Positions 44,024 through 52,439 are shown, counted from the first letter of the stretch. The stretch is 64,000 nt of DNA from Enteractinococcus fodinae (GCF_031458395.1 NZ_JAVDYJ010000001.1:2790001-2854000); one strand, 5' to 3'. Program-made: numbers and translations. Notes: a model not told the origin generated them from the letters alone.

Positions 44024-45760
44024 TCAGGTCAGCTGATTGACCTGTTCGATGAGTTCGTTCTTGCGGATCTTGCCCGTGGCGGTCATGGGCATCTGATCGA
44101 CAAAGACAAATTCGGGCACCTTGAATACCGCCATGTTCTCTTTGGCCCATGCGGTGAGCTCGTCGGCGTCCGGCTGGGATCCCGGGGTGGGGATCACGAA
44201 TGCGACGGGAACCTGCCCTTTGGCCTGATCTTCGCGGGGCGCGACCGCGACGGTGTCCACATCGGGATGCATACGCAACAGGGCTTCGATTTCGGAGGGA
44301 AATGCACTCATGCCGTTGACTTTGATCATTTCCTTGGTCCGCGCCAAGTAGGTCAGCGCGCCCACTTCATCAAAACGGCCGGTGTCACCGGTGCGGAGCC
44401 ATCCACCAATTAGGGTCTCTTCGGTAGCGGTCGGGTTGCGCCAATATCCGGTCAGAACCGAGGGCGAATTCACCAGAATCTCCCCTTCGTGTCCTACGGG
44501 GACCGGGTTGAGATCCGCATCGACCACCACGATGTTTGTTCCGGGCACAGGGTACCCGCAGTACACTGGCTCAGCTCGCAGATCCCGGTCTTCATCCTGC
44601 AGACCCAGCGTAAACGTGTCAGATGTGTGGGTTTCGGTCATCCCGTAGGATGCCTCTCGCAAGGTCAGACCGGTCTGGGCATGCCAGCGCTCGCGCAAGT
44701 CGATGTCGAGTTTTCGACTCAGTGAAAGCGCCTGGGACTGCTCCAGCGAACTGATGTCGACGTCCGCAAACTCTTCAGTCGCTAATAATTGCAGCATCTC
44801 GTCATAGCCTTCAGCAGGTGCGGCGAGACGAGTGACGCCACGGTCATGAATCGCCCTCAGCGCTACACGTGGATTCCACCGGTTCATGATCGCCACTTCC
44901 CCGCCGGAATAGAACGGCAACAACAAACCCAAATTTTGCCCCGCGATCCAGAACATCGGAAGGAAGCCTAGGGTGACATCCCGTGTGGAACTTGTGGAAG
45001 TTTTGCCCATCCCTGCGGCGGAAGCGGCTGCGGTGTACGCCATGTGGCCCAGCGTATGTTCGCATCCTTTTGGCCGCCCTGTTGTCCCACCCGTGTAGTT
45101 CAATGCCGCGAGACGGTCAGGGTCCGAAGGCACCGGAGGTACGGGCGAGGTTTCAAGGACTGCCGCCCAGTCCCCCGCTGTTTCAGCAGAGGGCACCGAT
45201 ATAGGCAATCCTGGGGTGGGCGCAGGTGCGCCCGCTTCAAGGAAAACGGCAGCCGGATCTGTCCATGTCACTGAGACCTCGTGGCCGAGCTCAGGAAGAA
45301 CGCTATCAACGATTTCTCGCAGTTGAGTCGCGGCGATCAGGTGGACCGCACCCGAGTCTTCAAGTTGGTACCGTAACTCTTCGGCTTTGTACATCGGGTT
45401 GATAGGCACATAGACCGCACCAAGCCAGGCAATTGCAGCAAACGACTCGAAATACTGCGGGCTGTTTCCCATATAGACGCCAACACGATCTCCCACACCG
45501 ACCCCGTGACCTGACAGCCAGCCGGCGAGCGCTCCCACCCTGCGTTCCACTTCTGACCAGGTCGACTGCCATCCGTAGTAGCTGACCGCTACCGCATCGG
45601 GGCGGGTCCTAGCCCAGTGTTGGATGGTCTCGGCCAGGCCGGTCCCTGCCGCCAACTCAGCGGGGTTATGCGGAACTTCTTCCGGCCAGAGCGTTCGCAG
45701 CGCAGCAAGTTCCTCTGCGGCCGCCTGCCATGCTGTAATTCTTGATGAAGTCTCTGGCAT
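44024..45760 (-). CDS. AMP-forming acyl-CoA ligase
   Basis: A 578-residue ligase; ATG 45760 is preferred, with AAAGGAG upstream, over an in-frame start 45 nt earlier. The phosphate loop is [16 protein letters not shown], the adenine motif is SYGMTETHTSDT, then GWLRTGDTGRFDEVGALTYLAR, TKEMIKVNGMSAFPSEIEALL and lysine GKIRKNELIE. It lies between the APH fusion (61-nt gap) and the carboxylase (67-nt gap) on the same strand. It most likely supplies the CoA ester that the ACAD, kinase and carboxylase act upon. Confidence 0.9.
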   Translation of the reverse strand: MPETSSRITAWQAAAEELAALRTLWPEEVPHNPAELAAGTGLAETIQHWARTRPDAVAVSYYGWQSTWSEVERRVGALAGWLSGHGVGVGDRVGVYMGNSPQYFESFAAIAWLGAVYVPINPMYKAEELRYQLEDSGAVHLIAATQLREIVDSVLPELGHEVSVTWTDPAAVFLEAGAPAPTPGLPISVPSAETAGDWAAVLETSPVPPVPSDPDRLAALNYTGGTTGRPKGCEHTLGHMAYTAAASAAGMGKTSTSSTRDVTLGFLPMFWIAGQNLGLLLPFYSGGEVAIMNRWNPRVALRAIHDRGVTRLAAPAEGYDEMLQLLATEEFADVDISSLEQSQALSLSRKLDIDLRERWHAQTGLTLREASYGMTETHTSDTFTLGLQDEDRDLRAEPVYCGYPVPGTNIVVVDADLNPVPVGHEGEILVNSPSVLTGYWRNPTATEETLIGGWLRTGDTGRFDEVGALTYLARTKEMIKVNGMSAFPSEIEALLRMHPDVDTVAVAPREDQAKGQVPVAFVIPTPGSQPDADELTAWAKENMAVFKVPEFVFVDQMPMTATGKIRKNELIEQVNQLT

Positions 45761-45821
45761 GATCCTGTCTGTTCTCCTTTGAAGATTCAACCTACGCGCC
45801 AGCATGATTCAGGCCGCTTCG

Positions 45822-47204
45822 TTATGTGAGGTATTTCGGGTTGGAGACTTCGAGACGGAGTCGCGCTGCTGTCTTGAGCACCGCGACGATGCGCCGGGTC
45901 TCCTCGGAACTTGCCGATGTGTCTGAGAGTTGCTGCACGCACTGCGCGAGCCCCTTTTCATCGTCCGCGCGTAGCTCGTGCAGCGCCCTTGCGTACCATC
46001 GATCGGCCTCTGGTCGTTGGCTGTTTTCACGACGCAGCAGGCTGACGACATTCTTGGCCACGCGAGCCTTGAAACGGTTGGGTTCACCTTCGCCACGAAT
46101 AAGGTCCTGCGTTAAATAGGACTCGAGCCCGTTGAACAGCTCATCTGCGGTCGGCTCCGTGAACAAGCTTGGGGCGGACCGTCCGTTCTGCGGAGCACCA
46201 TCGGTCGAGCTTGTACCAACCTCGGCGGGTTGCACCTCGGGGTATAACAGCTCGAGCAGGTCATGTTCCTGCTCGGCTGTACGACGTCCAATAGCCAAGA
46301 GCTCAAGTTCATTGGTATGGCCGGGTACGGAGCGCTGCATTTGTCGGAGACACCCAATACCCCACCAGGCGGTGGCTCGAGCTTCCCACCAGGTCAATTG
46401 CTCCTCGGAGGGGCGGAAACCGGTCTGCGATTCATAAGCATCCAGAAAATCGGATACCTCCCCGACTCCAGCTACTCGGCCGGGCCCGCCGAATCGCCAG
46501 GCTCGCATACAAACGTATCCCAGATCCTCAAACGGGTCGCCCAGGTGGGTGAGTTCCCAATCCAGCACAGCGGCCAGACCCGATTCGTCCACCATGAGAT
46601 TTCCTAGACGAAAATCCCCGTGAACCAGGGTGCGTTTCGGCGCTGCCTCAGGTTTGCGGCGGGCTAGTTCGCGCAGTCCTAAGAGCAGTGCCGGACGGTC
46701 GACAGCCGTCGCGGCGTAATCATCAAGAAGACTGTCAATTGGGTCCTCGGCCTCTTCTAGCCCCAGCCCATCCAAAGGTACTGCGTGGATGCGTCCGATT
46801 GCTTCACCCAGTTGAGCCGGTAAGCGTTCTCGTGCTGTCGCGTATCGCTCATCCTTCAGGATGCGAGGAGCGATAGTCTCCCCTTCTATAAAGCTCAGCA
46901 TGAGGTACGGGGTCCCCAGGATCTGGGGGTCCACCGAATGGTCCAGCACTGAAGGACTTGCGACTCCGGCGGCATGGGCCGCAGCGAGCACCCGAGCTTC
47001 TTGTGCATTGGCTTCGGGATCGGGATCGCTGGGATGGTCCATCCGCAACACGAATCGACACCAGTCCCCACTCAGGGTGGTTCCCACCAGCCACATCAAC
47101 CTGCTGGCGCCACCGGTGAGTTGTTGTATATCGGTAATCTCGCCTGATGGGTGCCCGAGCTGATGAAGGCGCGATTCCAAGCGGGCTTTGAGGTCCTCTA
47201 CCAT
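45822..47204 (-). CDS. APH-fold phosphotransferase with C-terminal DUF6285-like domain
   Basis: A 460-residue protein. Residues 1 to about 340 form an APH fold with TGGASRLMWLV near the N-terminus, Brenner motif TLVHGDFRLGNLMV and AVLDWELTHLGDPFEDLGYV. The last 100 residues (ELFNGLESYLTQDL, RVAKNVVSLLRREN) look like DUF6285, a domain known behind ACAD10-type kinases. ATG 47204 overlaps the ACAD stop (TGATG). It should phosphorylate a hydroxyacyl-CoA for the adjacent ACAD. The family assignment is firm; the substrate is unknown. Confidence 0.85.
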   Translation of the reverse strand: MVEDLKARLESRLHQLGHPSGEITDIQQLTGGASRLMWLVGTTLSGDWCRFVLRMDHPSDPDPEANAQEARVLAAAHAAGVASPSVLDHSVDPQILGTPYLMLSFIEGETIAPRILKDERYATARERLPAQLGEAIGRIHAVPLDGLGLEEAEDPIDSLLDDYAATAVDRPALLLGLRELARRKPEAAPKRTLVHGDFRLGNLMVDESGLAAVLDWELTHLGDPFEDLGYVCMRAWRFGGPGRVAGVGEVSDFLDAYESQTGFRPSEEQLTWWEARATAWWGIGCLRQMQRSVPGHTNELELLAIGRRTAEQEHDLLELLYPEVQPAEVGTSSTDGAPQNGRSAPSLFTEPTADELFNGLESYLTQDLIRGEGEPNRFKARVAKNVVSLLRRENSQRPEADRWYARALHELRADDEKGLAQCVQQLSDTSASSEETRRIVAVLKTAARLRLEVSNPKYLT

Positions 47205-48517
47205 CACGCTCTTTGTGTCGCCTCACTGTCAGCTTGCGTCTTGTACGTGTCGGTTGTAACTCCCTTAGGATTACGCTGGGACATGAAGCCGAACATGTAA
47301 CCGGCGATGCGGCGCATCTGAATTTCATCGGCGCCTTCGGTGATGCGGTAGCGGCGGTGATGCCGGTAGATGTGCTCGAAGGGTTTCTTGCGGGAGTACC
47401 CCATTCCGCCGTGCACTTGCATGGCTTGATCGGCCGCCTCGCAAACCAGTCTGTTGCCCTGGTAATTCGCCATGGAGATTTTGTCGGAGACGGTGAAAGC
47501 GCCATCTTGGTCCATGAGCCATGCTGTCTCACGAATAAAGGAACGCAGCATGGAGGCACGTGCCTGAAGGTCGACCAGTGGAAATTGGATCGCTTGGTTG
47601 ACCGCGAGCGGTTTGCCGAACGGCTTGCGCTCCTTGGCATATTCAACGGATTCGTTGATGCAGTACTGTGCTGCCCCCAGGCTCGACGCTGCCTGCCGGA
47701 TTCGATTTTCGTTGAAGAAGTGTTGCACGATCTGTAGGCCGCGACCGAGTTCACCAAAGAGCTGGGTCTCATCGACTTCGACATTGGTAAACCGGACGTG
47801 GGCATGGTCGGTGGGCATGTTGAACGTCCAGACGTACTCCAGGATGTCGACTCCAGGTGCGTCTAACGGGACGAGGAAAGCGGTGATGCCCTCTGCGCTG
47901 CCAGGCTCGCCATGAGTGCGAGCAAAAACAATATCCCGATCGGCCGTATGCAGACCGGAGTTCCACATCTTTTCCCCATTAATGACCCAACCGGAATCGG
48001 TCTTCGTCGCGGTCGTTTCCATGTGGGTGGCATCCGAACCATGATCTGGTTCCGTGATGCCGAAGCTGAAGTGCGCCTCGCCCGCGGCAATCTTTTCTTT
48101 CCATTCATCAATCTGCGCTTCGGAGCCATAGTTCATCAGAAGCATCAGACCCACGTTGTTGCCGACTATCGAGTGTTCATTCTGCAGATCGTTATGAAGG
48201 CCAAGCCCTTTGGAGGCGAAGTGATCGCGAATGACAGCCATGTCTAGGTTTCCTAATCCAGAGCCACCTAGATGCTTCGGCAATTGGGCTCGATAGAACC
48301 CTGCTTTGTCCGCGCGACGCTTGGCTTCAGCCAACAATGCTTCCCAATCTGGGTGTGGGACCCCACCATTGTCCCAGTCGGTGCGTGCGTACTCGCGTCG
48401 ATGATCGAAGAACCGAATATTATCGTTTTCGTTCTCCAGCGGGCGGATCTCCCGTTCAATGAATTCGTCTAATTCATTGAGCAGGTTCTGTAGGTACTCG
48501 GGAATTCGATAATCCAT
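47204..48517 (-). CDS. Acyl-CoA dehydrogenase coupled to APH kinase
   Basis: A 437-residue ACAD. ATG 48517 is chosen because AGAGGA is 6 nt before it, while the ATG at 48523 touches that site. The N-terminus YRIPEYLQNLLNELDEFIE and the inserted FFDHRREYARTDWDNGG are typical of kinase-linked ACADs. FAD motifs are FSFGITEPDHGSDATHM and GEKMWNSGLHTADRD; the C-terminal part is HGGMGYSRKKPFEHIYRHHR and ITEGADEIQMRRI. It heads the five-gene operon and overlaps the kinase gene. It probably eliminates phosphate or dehydrogenates a hydroxylated acyl-CoA. Confidence 0.9.
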   Translation of the reverse strand: MDYRIPEYLQNLLNELDEFIEREIRPLENENDNIRFFDHRREYARTDWDNGGVPHPDWEALLAEAKRRADKAGFYRAQLPKHLGGSGLGNLDMAVIRDHFASKGLGLHNDLQNEHSIVGNNVGLMLLMNYGSEAQIDEWKEKIAAGEAHFSFGITEPDHGSDATHMETTATKTDSGWVINGEKMWNSGLHTADRDIVFARTHGEPGSAEGITAFLVPLDAPGVDILEYVWTFNMPTDHAHVRFTNVEVDETQLFGELGRGLQIVQHFFNENRIRQAASSLGAAQYCINESVEYAKERKPFGKPLAVNQAIQFPLVDLQARASMLRSFIRETAWLMDQDGAFTVSDKISMANYQGNRLVCEAADQAMQVHGGMGYSRKKPFEHIYRHHRRYRITEGADEIQMRRIAGYMFGFMSQRNPKGVTTDTYKTQADSEATQRA

Positions 48518-48679
48518 TGGCATTCCTCTACATAGGTCAGTGGTTCGCAACTGTGCCCGGTGGTATAACGCTGGGGAGCGATGCCAGGTACTAAGCCGGC
48601 GAGTACTATCGCGCGGACACATGGTCGTCTGGGATGAAAATTGGGTCGTCAGTGCCGTTAACGGAATCGACGGCATCAC

Positions 48680-48699
48680 TTTAGTGATCGATCGCTAAA
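48680..48699. promoter_or_regulatory. 20-bp palindrome, candidate operator of carboxylase operon
   Basis: TTTAGTGATCGATCGCTAAA matches its own reverse complement at 18 of 20 positions. It lies 163 nt upstream of the ACAD at 48517. No GlxR-like site is seen here, so this unit may be under another regulator. A perfect 10-bp palindrome CCGTTAACGG is close by at 48656-48665. Confidence 0.5.
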
Positions 48700-48760
48700 A
48701 CCAGACTCTAGGGAGCACGCCCATGAGAGTCAATAGTCACAAGAGAATGCGAACAGAGAT

Positions 48761-49390
48761 TTACTGGTGTCCGGGCAGGAGCTCTACAAACAGAGCATCA
48801 GCTTCGGCGCACAAGGTGTCGCCATGCCAGAGCTGTCCTGAGACGAACCGTTTCCGGCGCTCTACTGATTCGACTTTCGCCACCAGGTCCAACCGCTCAT
48901 TCAACGGGGTGATCGCGCGATAATTCGTCGTCAGATACGCCGTGCGACACACTCGACCCTGCGCGCCTGAAGCCATCCGCCCCAATAACGCATCAAATAT
49001 CGCTGCCACAATCCCGCCGTGCATGGCACCGTTCATTCCGATGTAAAACTCCTCTGCCACCGTATGCGCTTGGATGCGGTCCTCTTCCACGACATCGATG
49101 CGCAACTGTGGAGTCACCAACTGCAACTTGCCATCGCGCCCACCGCCACGTCCATACCAGCGCTCCACTTCGGGCACCGCCTGCGCTTCCAACATCGCCT
49201 GCATTTCCTGCAGTGAAGCCGTCATTTGCGCCAATTCTTCCGGGCTGGGATTGGCTTGCACTACCGCGTTCTGGAACCCACGCACCGCGGCTAACATTTC
49301 ACGATACGCCTGCGTATGTGGCGTATCCTCCAGTCTTCGGCCACGGCGTTTAGCCATGGCAATGCCGTCTAAAGAATCAAGTGATGTCAT
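48761..49390 (-). CDS. PaaI-type hotdog thioesterase with N-terminal extension
   Basis: A 209-residue protein. ATG 49390 follows GTGGGTC. The last 140 residues are a hotdog with NGAMHGGIVAAIFDALLGRM, the PaaI-family active-site helix, and YLTTNYRAITPLNERL. The first 70 residues form a helical extension rich in Ala, Gln and Met. It would hydrolyse an acyl-CoA. It is divergent from the APH kinase at 49603, with one GlxR-like site close to each start. It is separate from the upstream ACAD operon, which begins 240 nt downstream of its end. Confidence 0.82.
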   Translation of the reverse strand: MTSLDSLDGIAMAKRRGRRLEDTPHTQAYREMLAAVRGFQNAVVQANPSPEELAQMTASLQEMQAMLEAQAVPEVERWYGRGGGRDGKLQLVTPQLRIDVVEEDRIQAHTVAEEFYIGMNGAMHGGIVAAIFDALLGRMASGAQGRVCRTAYLTTNYRAITPLNERLDLVAKVESVERRKRFVSGQLWHGDTLCAEADALFVELLPGHQ

Positions 49391-49419
49391 TGACCCACCA
49401 TAACAACGAAAGACCAATT

Positions 49420-49435
49420 CGTGACATATTTCACA
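49420..49435. promoter_or_regulatory. GlxR/CRP-like operator, site 14 (CGTGACATATTTCACA)
   Basis: It matches 9 of 10 arm bases plus the central TA. It lies 30 nt upstream of the thioesterase start at 49390. Confidence 0.6.
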
Positions 49436-49509
49436 CGATGTGTAAATCTGGAGCCATCCAGTGATTTGCCCTTCGCCTCTTTGAGGGGGCAGCTGAACTA
49501 GTATTACAC

Positions 49510-49525
49510 TGTGAGGCAGACCACA
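49510..49525. promoter_or_regulatory. GlxR/CRP-like operator, site 15 (TGTGAGGCAGACCACA)
   Basis: It matches 9 of 10 arm bases with a central CA. It lies 78 nt upstream of the APH kinase start at 49603. Confidence 0.58.
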
Positions 49526-49602
49526 GACTTATCATTCCGGGCTTATGGTGCGTGTCCACCTGCTCGAGCTATGTATAGACCCGTAACTACAGTGAGGACG
49601 AT

Positions 49603-50643
49603 ATGACTGAAGCGCAAACGGTGCCCGCGGGGCTCGATGCCGAAAAGGTCGGCCGATGGATCGACCAGAAATTTGGTGTAAGTGAGGTGAGCTATTCGGT
49701 CCTATCGGTAGGACGCTCGAATCTTACCTACACCGTCGATGTCGGCGGAGAACCACGGTGGGTGCTACGCAGGCCCCCACTGGGCCACCAAGGCGGCAGT
49801 GCCCACAACGTTGCGCGCGAAGGCCGCATTATGGCGGCCCTTGGCTCGACACAAGTGCCCGTCCCGAACGTGTTAGAGATTGTCGATGACCCTGCGGTCA
49901 TGGAAGTTCCATTCGTGTTTATGGACCACTGTCCTGGCTTCCCGCTCAATACACCTGAAGAATGGGCGCTAATCCCGGCAGAGAATCGGCGTGCAACTGC
50001 GTTTGGGATGGTTGACACCCTGGCTGCAATCCACCGTGTGGACATTGATGCCGCTGGTTTGGGTGACTTGCGTCGGCCAGGCAACTTGGTAGAACGTCAA
50101 TTGCGGCGGTGGCTTGGCCAGTTTGAAAACATTACCCAACGGGACATTCCCGTGATCCGCGAAGTCCACGATGTCCTCGTGGAACGCATGCCCAAGGCGG
50201 ACGACGTCGTTACCGGCATCGCCCACGGTGATTTCAAACCGAACAATATGATCTTTGCGCCCGACGGCACCATCAACGCGGTCGTCGATTGGGAACTCAC
50301 CGCGATCGGCGACGTGTTTACAGATCTGGGCTACTTTGTGGCGATGTTCGAAACTCCACAGCAATACACAAACATTTGGGTGCCCGGGCAAGACGACGGG
50401 TTCCCAGCGACCCAAGAACTGATTGCGCACTATGAAGAGCAGACAGGCACGCGGGCTCAGAACGTCAATTACTATGCGGCATTTGCACTCTGGAAGCTAG
50501 CTTGCATCCGGGAAGGGGTCTACACCCGGATGATCAATGGCCAGATGGGCGATCTAGCATTTAATGCTGAAGAGACTGGTGAAGGCGTTGAAGGGCTCGC
50601 AAGACAGGCCCTGACGATGCTCGACTCCGACCTCCACAGCTAA
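49603..50643 (+). CDS. APH-fold phosphotransferase, ACAD10/11-kinase-like, stand-alone
   Basis: A 346-residue APH-fold kinase. The N-terminal lobe has LSVGRSNLTYTVDVGG and VLRRPPLGHQGGSAHNVAREGRIM, which is typical of the ACAD10/11-kinase group. The Brenner motif is GIAHGDFKPNNMIF and the metal site is AVVDWELTAIGDVFTDLGY. Unlike the other two kinases in the window it is not next to an ACAD gene. It may serve an ACAD elsewhere or share one of the seven here. It ends at a hairpin terminator facing lipoprotein 5. Confidence 0.88.
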   Translation: MTEAQTVPAGLDAEKVGRWIDQKFGVSEVSYSVLSVGRSNLTYTVDVGGEPRWVLRRPPLGHQGGSAHNVAREGRIMAALGSTQVPVPNVLEIVDDPAVMEVPFVFMDHCPGFPLNTPEEWALIPAENRRATAFGMVDTLAAIHRVDIDAAGLGDLRRPGNLVERQLRRWLGQFENITQRDIPVIREVHDVLVERMPKADDVVTGIAHGDFKPNNMIFAPDGTINAVVDWELTAIGDVFTDLGYFVAMFETPQQYTNIWVPGQDDGFPATQELIAHYEEQTGTRAQNVNYYAAFALWKLACIREGVYTRMINGQMGDLAFNAEETGEGVEGLARQALTMLDSDLHS

Positions 50644-50663
50644 GGCTTACTCGTTAAACGAGT

Positions 50664-50711
50664 CGGTGCCCGCTTTCAGAAGTAGATCTTCACTTCTGAA
50701 AACGGGCACCG
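50664..50711. terminator. Bidirectional hairpin terminator
   Basis: The arms CGGTGCCCG and CGGGCACCG, extended inward by CAGAAGT/ACTTCTG, lie between the convergent kinase and lipoprotein 5 genes. A small perfect repeat ACTCGTT/AACGAGT precedes it at 50649-50663. Confidence 0.7.
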
Positions 50712-50764
50712 TTCCCGCCCGGCAGCTGCGCATGGGCTAGCGGCGCGGGTGGCTCATGAGGTGC

Positions 50765-52057
50765 TTAGCTTGGGCGGTGTGGGAGCATGACTTCTTCGAA
50801 GTAGCGTTCACCGAACGGCACGAGGTATTCGGTGTCTTCTAGGTCGTACCACTCGTCGTAGTTCGCGAAAGTGCCCTCATCTTCATACCCGAGCTCCTCA
50901 GCGACGTCCCGCCAGCGGTTCAGCGTCTCTGGGATGTTCTCGGTCGAGCCTTCTGGCAGGGTGCCAGCTTCAATTTCGTCATCCACCAGGCCCTGAGAGA
51001 CTTCTAAGAGCGCTTCCTGAAGGTCATCGTCCATTTCTTCAAATGAACCGTTGTATTCCCGGACCGCTTCTGCGGCGATGTGGTTGGCTGCCAGGTCACC
51101 ACGGCGTGACTGGATGAACTCATCTTGCATGGAATCGAAAACCAACTGCTTCACTGCCAGCGGCCAGGAGTCCCAGGCCATGCCGGCATATACGCCACCT
51201 GGACCACGAGCAAAGGTCACATCGCTGGTGTAGGAGGCATGCGGGGCAACTTCCATGAAGCCACCGGCATCAGCGGCCAACGTTGCGGTCAGCGTGCAGT
51301 CGATGGTGTTTCGCTGCAACCCTTCGAATGTCTCGGTGTAGGCCATCGAGACGGGAGATGCATTCAATGCTTGTAATTGGGCAGTGTGTGCCGACGAAGA
51401 AGCACGCACCTGGTTACCGCTCCAATCGTCGGCGGTCAGCGTCTCATCAGCACACATTGGCAGCACCGCTCCAGCGGCGTTGAAAAGATTCAGGGGTTCA
51501 ATACCTTGATCACGGAACTCATTGATCAGGTTTTCATCCTGCCAGGCCAGCTCACCCATCGCCGCATTCGCAGCAAGCTCATCAACCAGTGGAGAGGTAC
51601 CTGTCAACGTGGTGCCAGCAACATACCCTTGGAAGATCGGGAACTGGTCCGGCAGATAAATCGGCAACATGTATGCGATGTCGACTCGACCATCGGCCAA
51701 CGCGTCCGGCAATTCATCGTAGCCAGCGATACCTTGGCCATAAGTCGTATCGACGGTGATTTTGCCGTCAGACAGCGTCTCGAGGTTCTCAATGAAGGCC
51801 TCCGCGCGGTATGCTTCAGCACCACCGGGAGACTGTGCGGAGGGCTGATAGGTGATGGTAAGGGGCTCGACATCCTCAAATGCCGCTTTGATTTCCTCTT
51901 CCGAGGCGCCGTACTCGTAGCCTTCATCGCCAGCACGCTCTTCTTCTGCGTCACCACCGGCGCTCCCGGCACAACCTGACAAAGCTAACGCAGCGACCGC
52001 AACTCCAGCGATAACGCTCGTGGAGCTCCATCGATTCTTTTTCTGCATTTTCTGCAT
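50765..52057 (-). CDS. TRAP-type (DctP-like) solute-binding lipoprotein, paralogue 5
   Basis: A 430-residue lipoprotein with lipobox LSGC (Cys29) and the family linker YEYGASEEEIKAAFEDVEPL. The body has GNQVRASSSA, NASPVSMAYTE, FEGLQRNTIDCTLTA and a C-terminal VMLPHRPS. It departs from the others at LPLAYQQI, which reads WPLAVKQLVFDS, so the ligand may differ. Both family Cys are kept (LPMCADE and TIDCTL). GGAGAG precedes the ATG. It stands alone between the APH kinase and the thiolase operon, more than 25 kb from the other four. Confidence 0.88.
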   Translation of the reverse strand: MQKMQKKNRWSSTSVIAGVAVAALALSGCAGSAGGDAEEERAGDEGYEYGASEEEIKAAFEDVEPLTITYQPSAQSPGGAEAYRAEAFIENLETLSDGKITVDTTYGQGIAGYDELPDALADGRVDIAYMLPIYLPDQFPIFQGYVAGTTLTGTSPLVDELAANAAMGELAWQDENLINEFRDQGIEPLNLFNAAGAVLPMCADETLTADDWSGNQVRASSSAHTAQLQALNASPVSMAYTETFEGLQRNTIDCTLTATLAADAGGFMEVAPHASYTSDVTFARGPGGVYAGMAWDSWPLAVKQLVFDSMQDEFIQSRRGDLAANHIAAEAVREYNGSFEEMDDDLQEALLEVSQGLVDDEIEAGTLPEGSTENIPETLNRWRDVAEELGYEDEGTFANYDEWYDLEDTEYLVPFGERYFEEVMLPHRPS

Positions 52058-52074
52058 TGCAGTACTCTCCGTAT

Positions 52075-52080
52075 ATTATA
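52075..52080 (-). promoter_or_regulatory. Candidate -10 box TATAAT of lipoprotein 5
   Basis: A perfect TATAAT on the minus strand lies 17 nt before the ATG at 52057. The AT-rich stretch has overlapping alternatives, and no well-spaced -35 box is clear. Confidence 0.35.
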
Positions 52081-52140
52081 TATTTCTAAAGAAAAGACTG
52101 GTGCAACTGAAATTCGTTTGTTGCACCGGCGTATCGAATA

Positions 52141-52156
52141 AGTGACGTATGACACT
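52141..52156. promoter_or_regulatory. GlxR/CRP-like operator, site 16 (AGTGACGTATGACACT)
   Basis: It has a central TA and 7 of 10 arm bases. Its inner 14 bases GTGACGTATGACAC differ by one base from site 1 (GTGACGTACGACAC), which sits at the same distance (about 85 nt) from another lipoprotein gene. Confidence 0.58.
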
Positions 52157-52386
52157 TCATGCCGAAGGAGACTGTACCACATCGGAAGGAAAATCTGTTG
52201 TGATGTACTGTCTTAAACCTCGCTCCAAAACGAAGGCGCTAGTCAGGGACCGCGGTGCAACTTTGGCTCACGTCACAGAAGGTCATCACCGAGAAAGACC
52301 CTCTGTCGGCGCTCCCGTGAGGCAGCGTTCGTGGCGGCCCTTGGGGCTTTTACTCACGGAAGATCTAGGCGCCCCTAGGACACACC

Positions 52387-52417
52387 GCCCCGTGTGACGG
52401 TCCTGGAAACACGGGGC
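52387..52417 (-). terminator. Hairpin terminator of the thiolase-thioesterase operon
   Basis: A 9-bp perfect inverted repeat GCCCCGTGT/ACACGGGGC lies 23-53 nt past the thioesterase stop. Confidence 0.55.
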
Positions 52418-52439
52418 CTTCGCCTTCTGCACCGTGACG

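Larger units (their letters stand above)
52058..52439. other. 382-nt intergenic region with promoter elements
   Basis: Upstream of lipoprotein 5 this holds a GlxR-like site (52141-52156), an inverted repeat GGTGCAAC-N12-GTTGCACC (52100-52127) and a TATAAT on the minus strand at 52075-52080. At the far end is a hairpin for the thioesterase operon. No gene is recognised. Confidence 0.55.
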
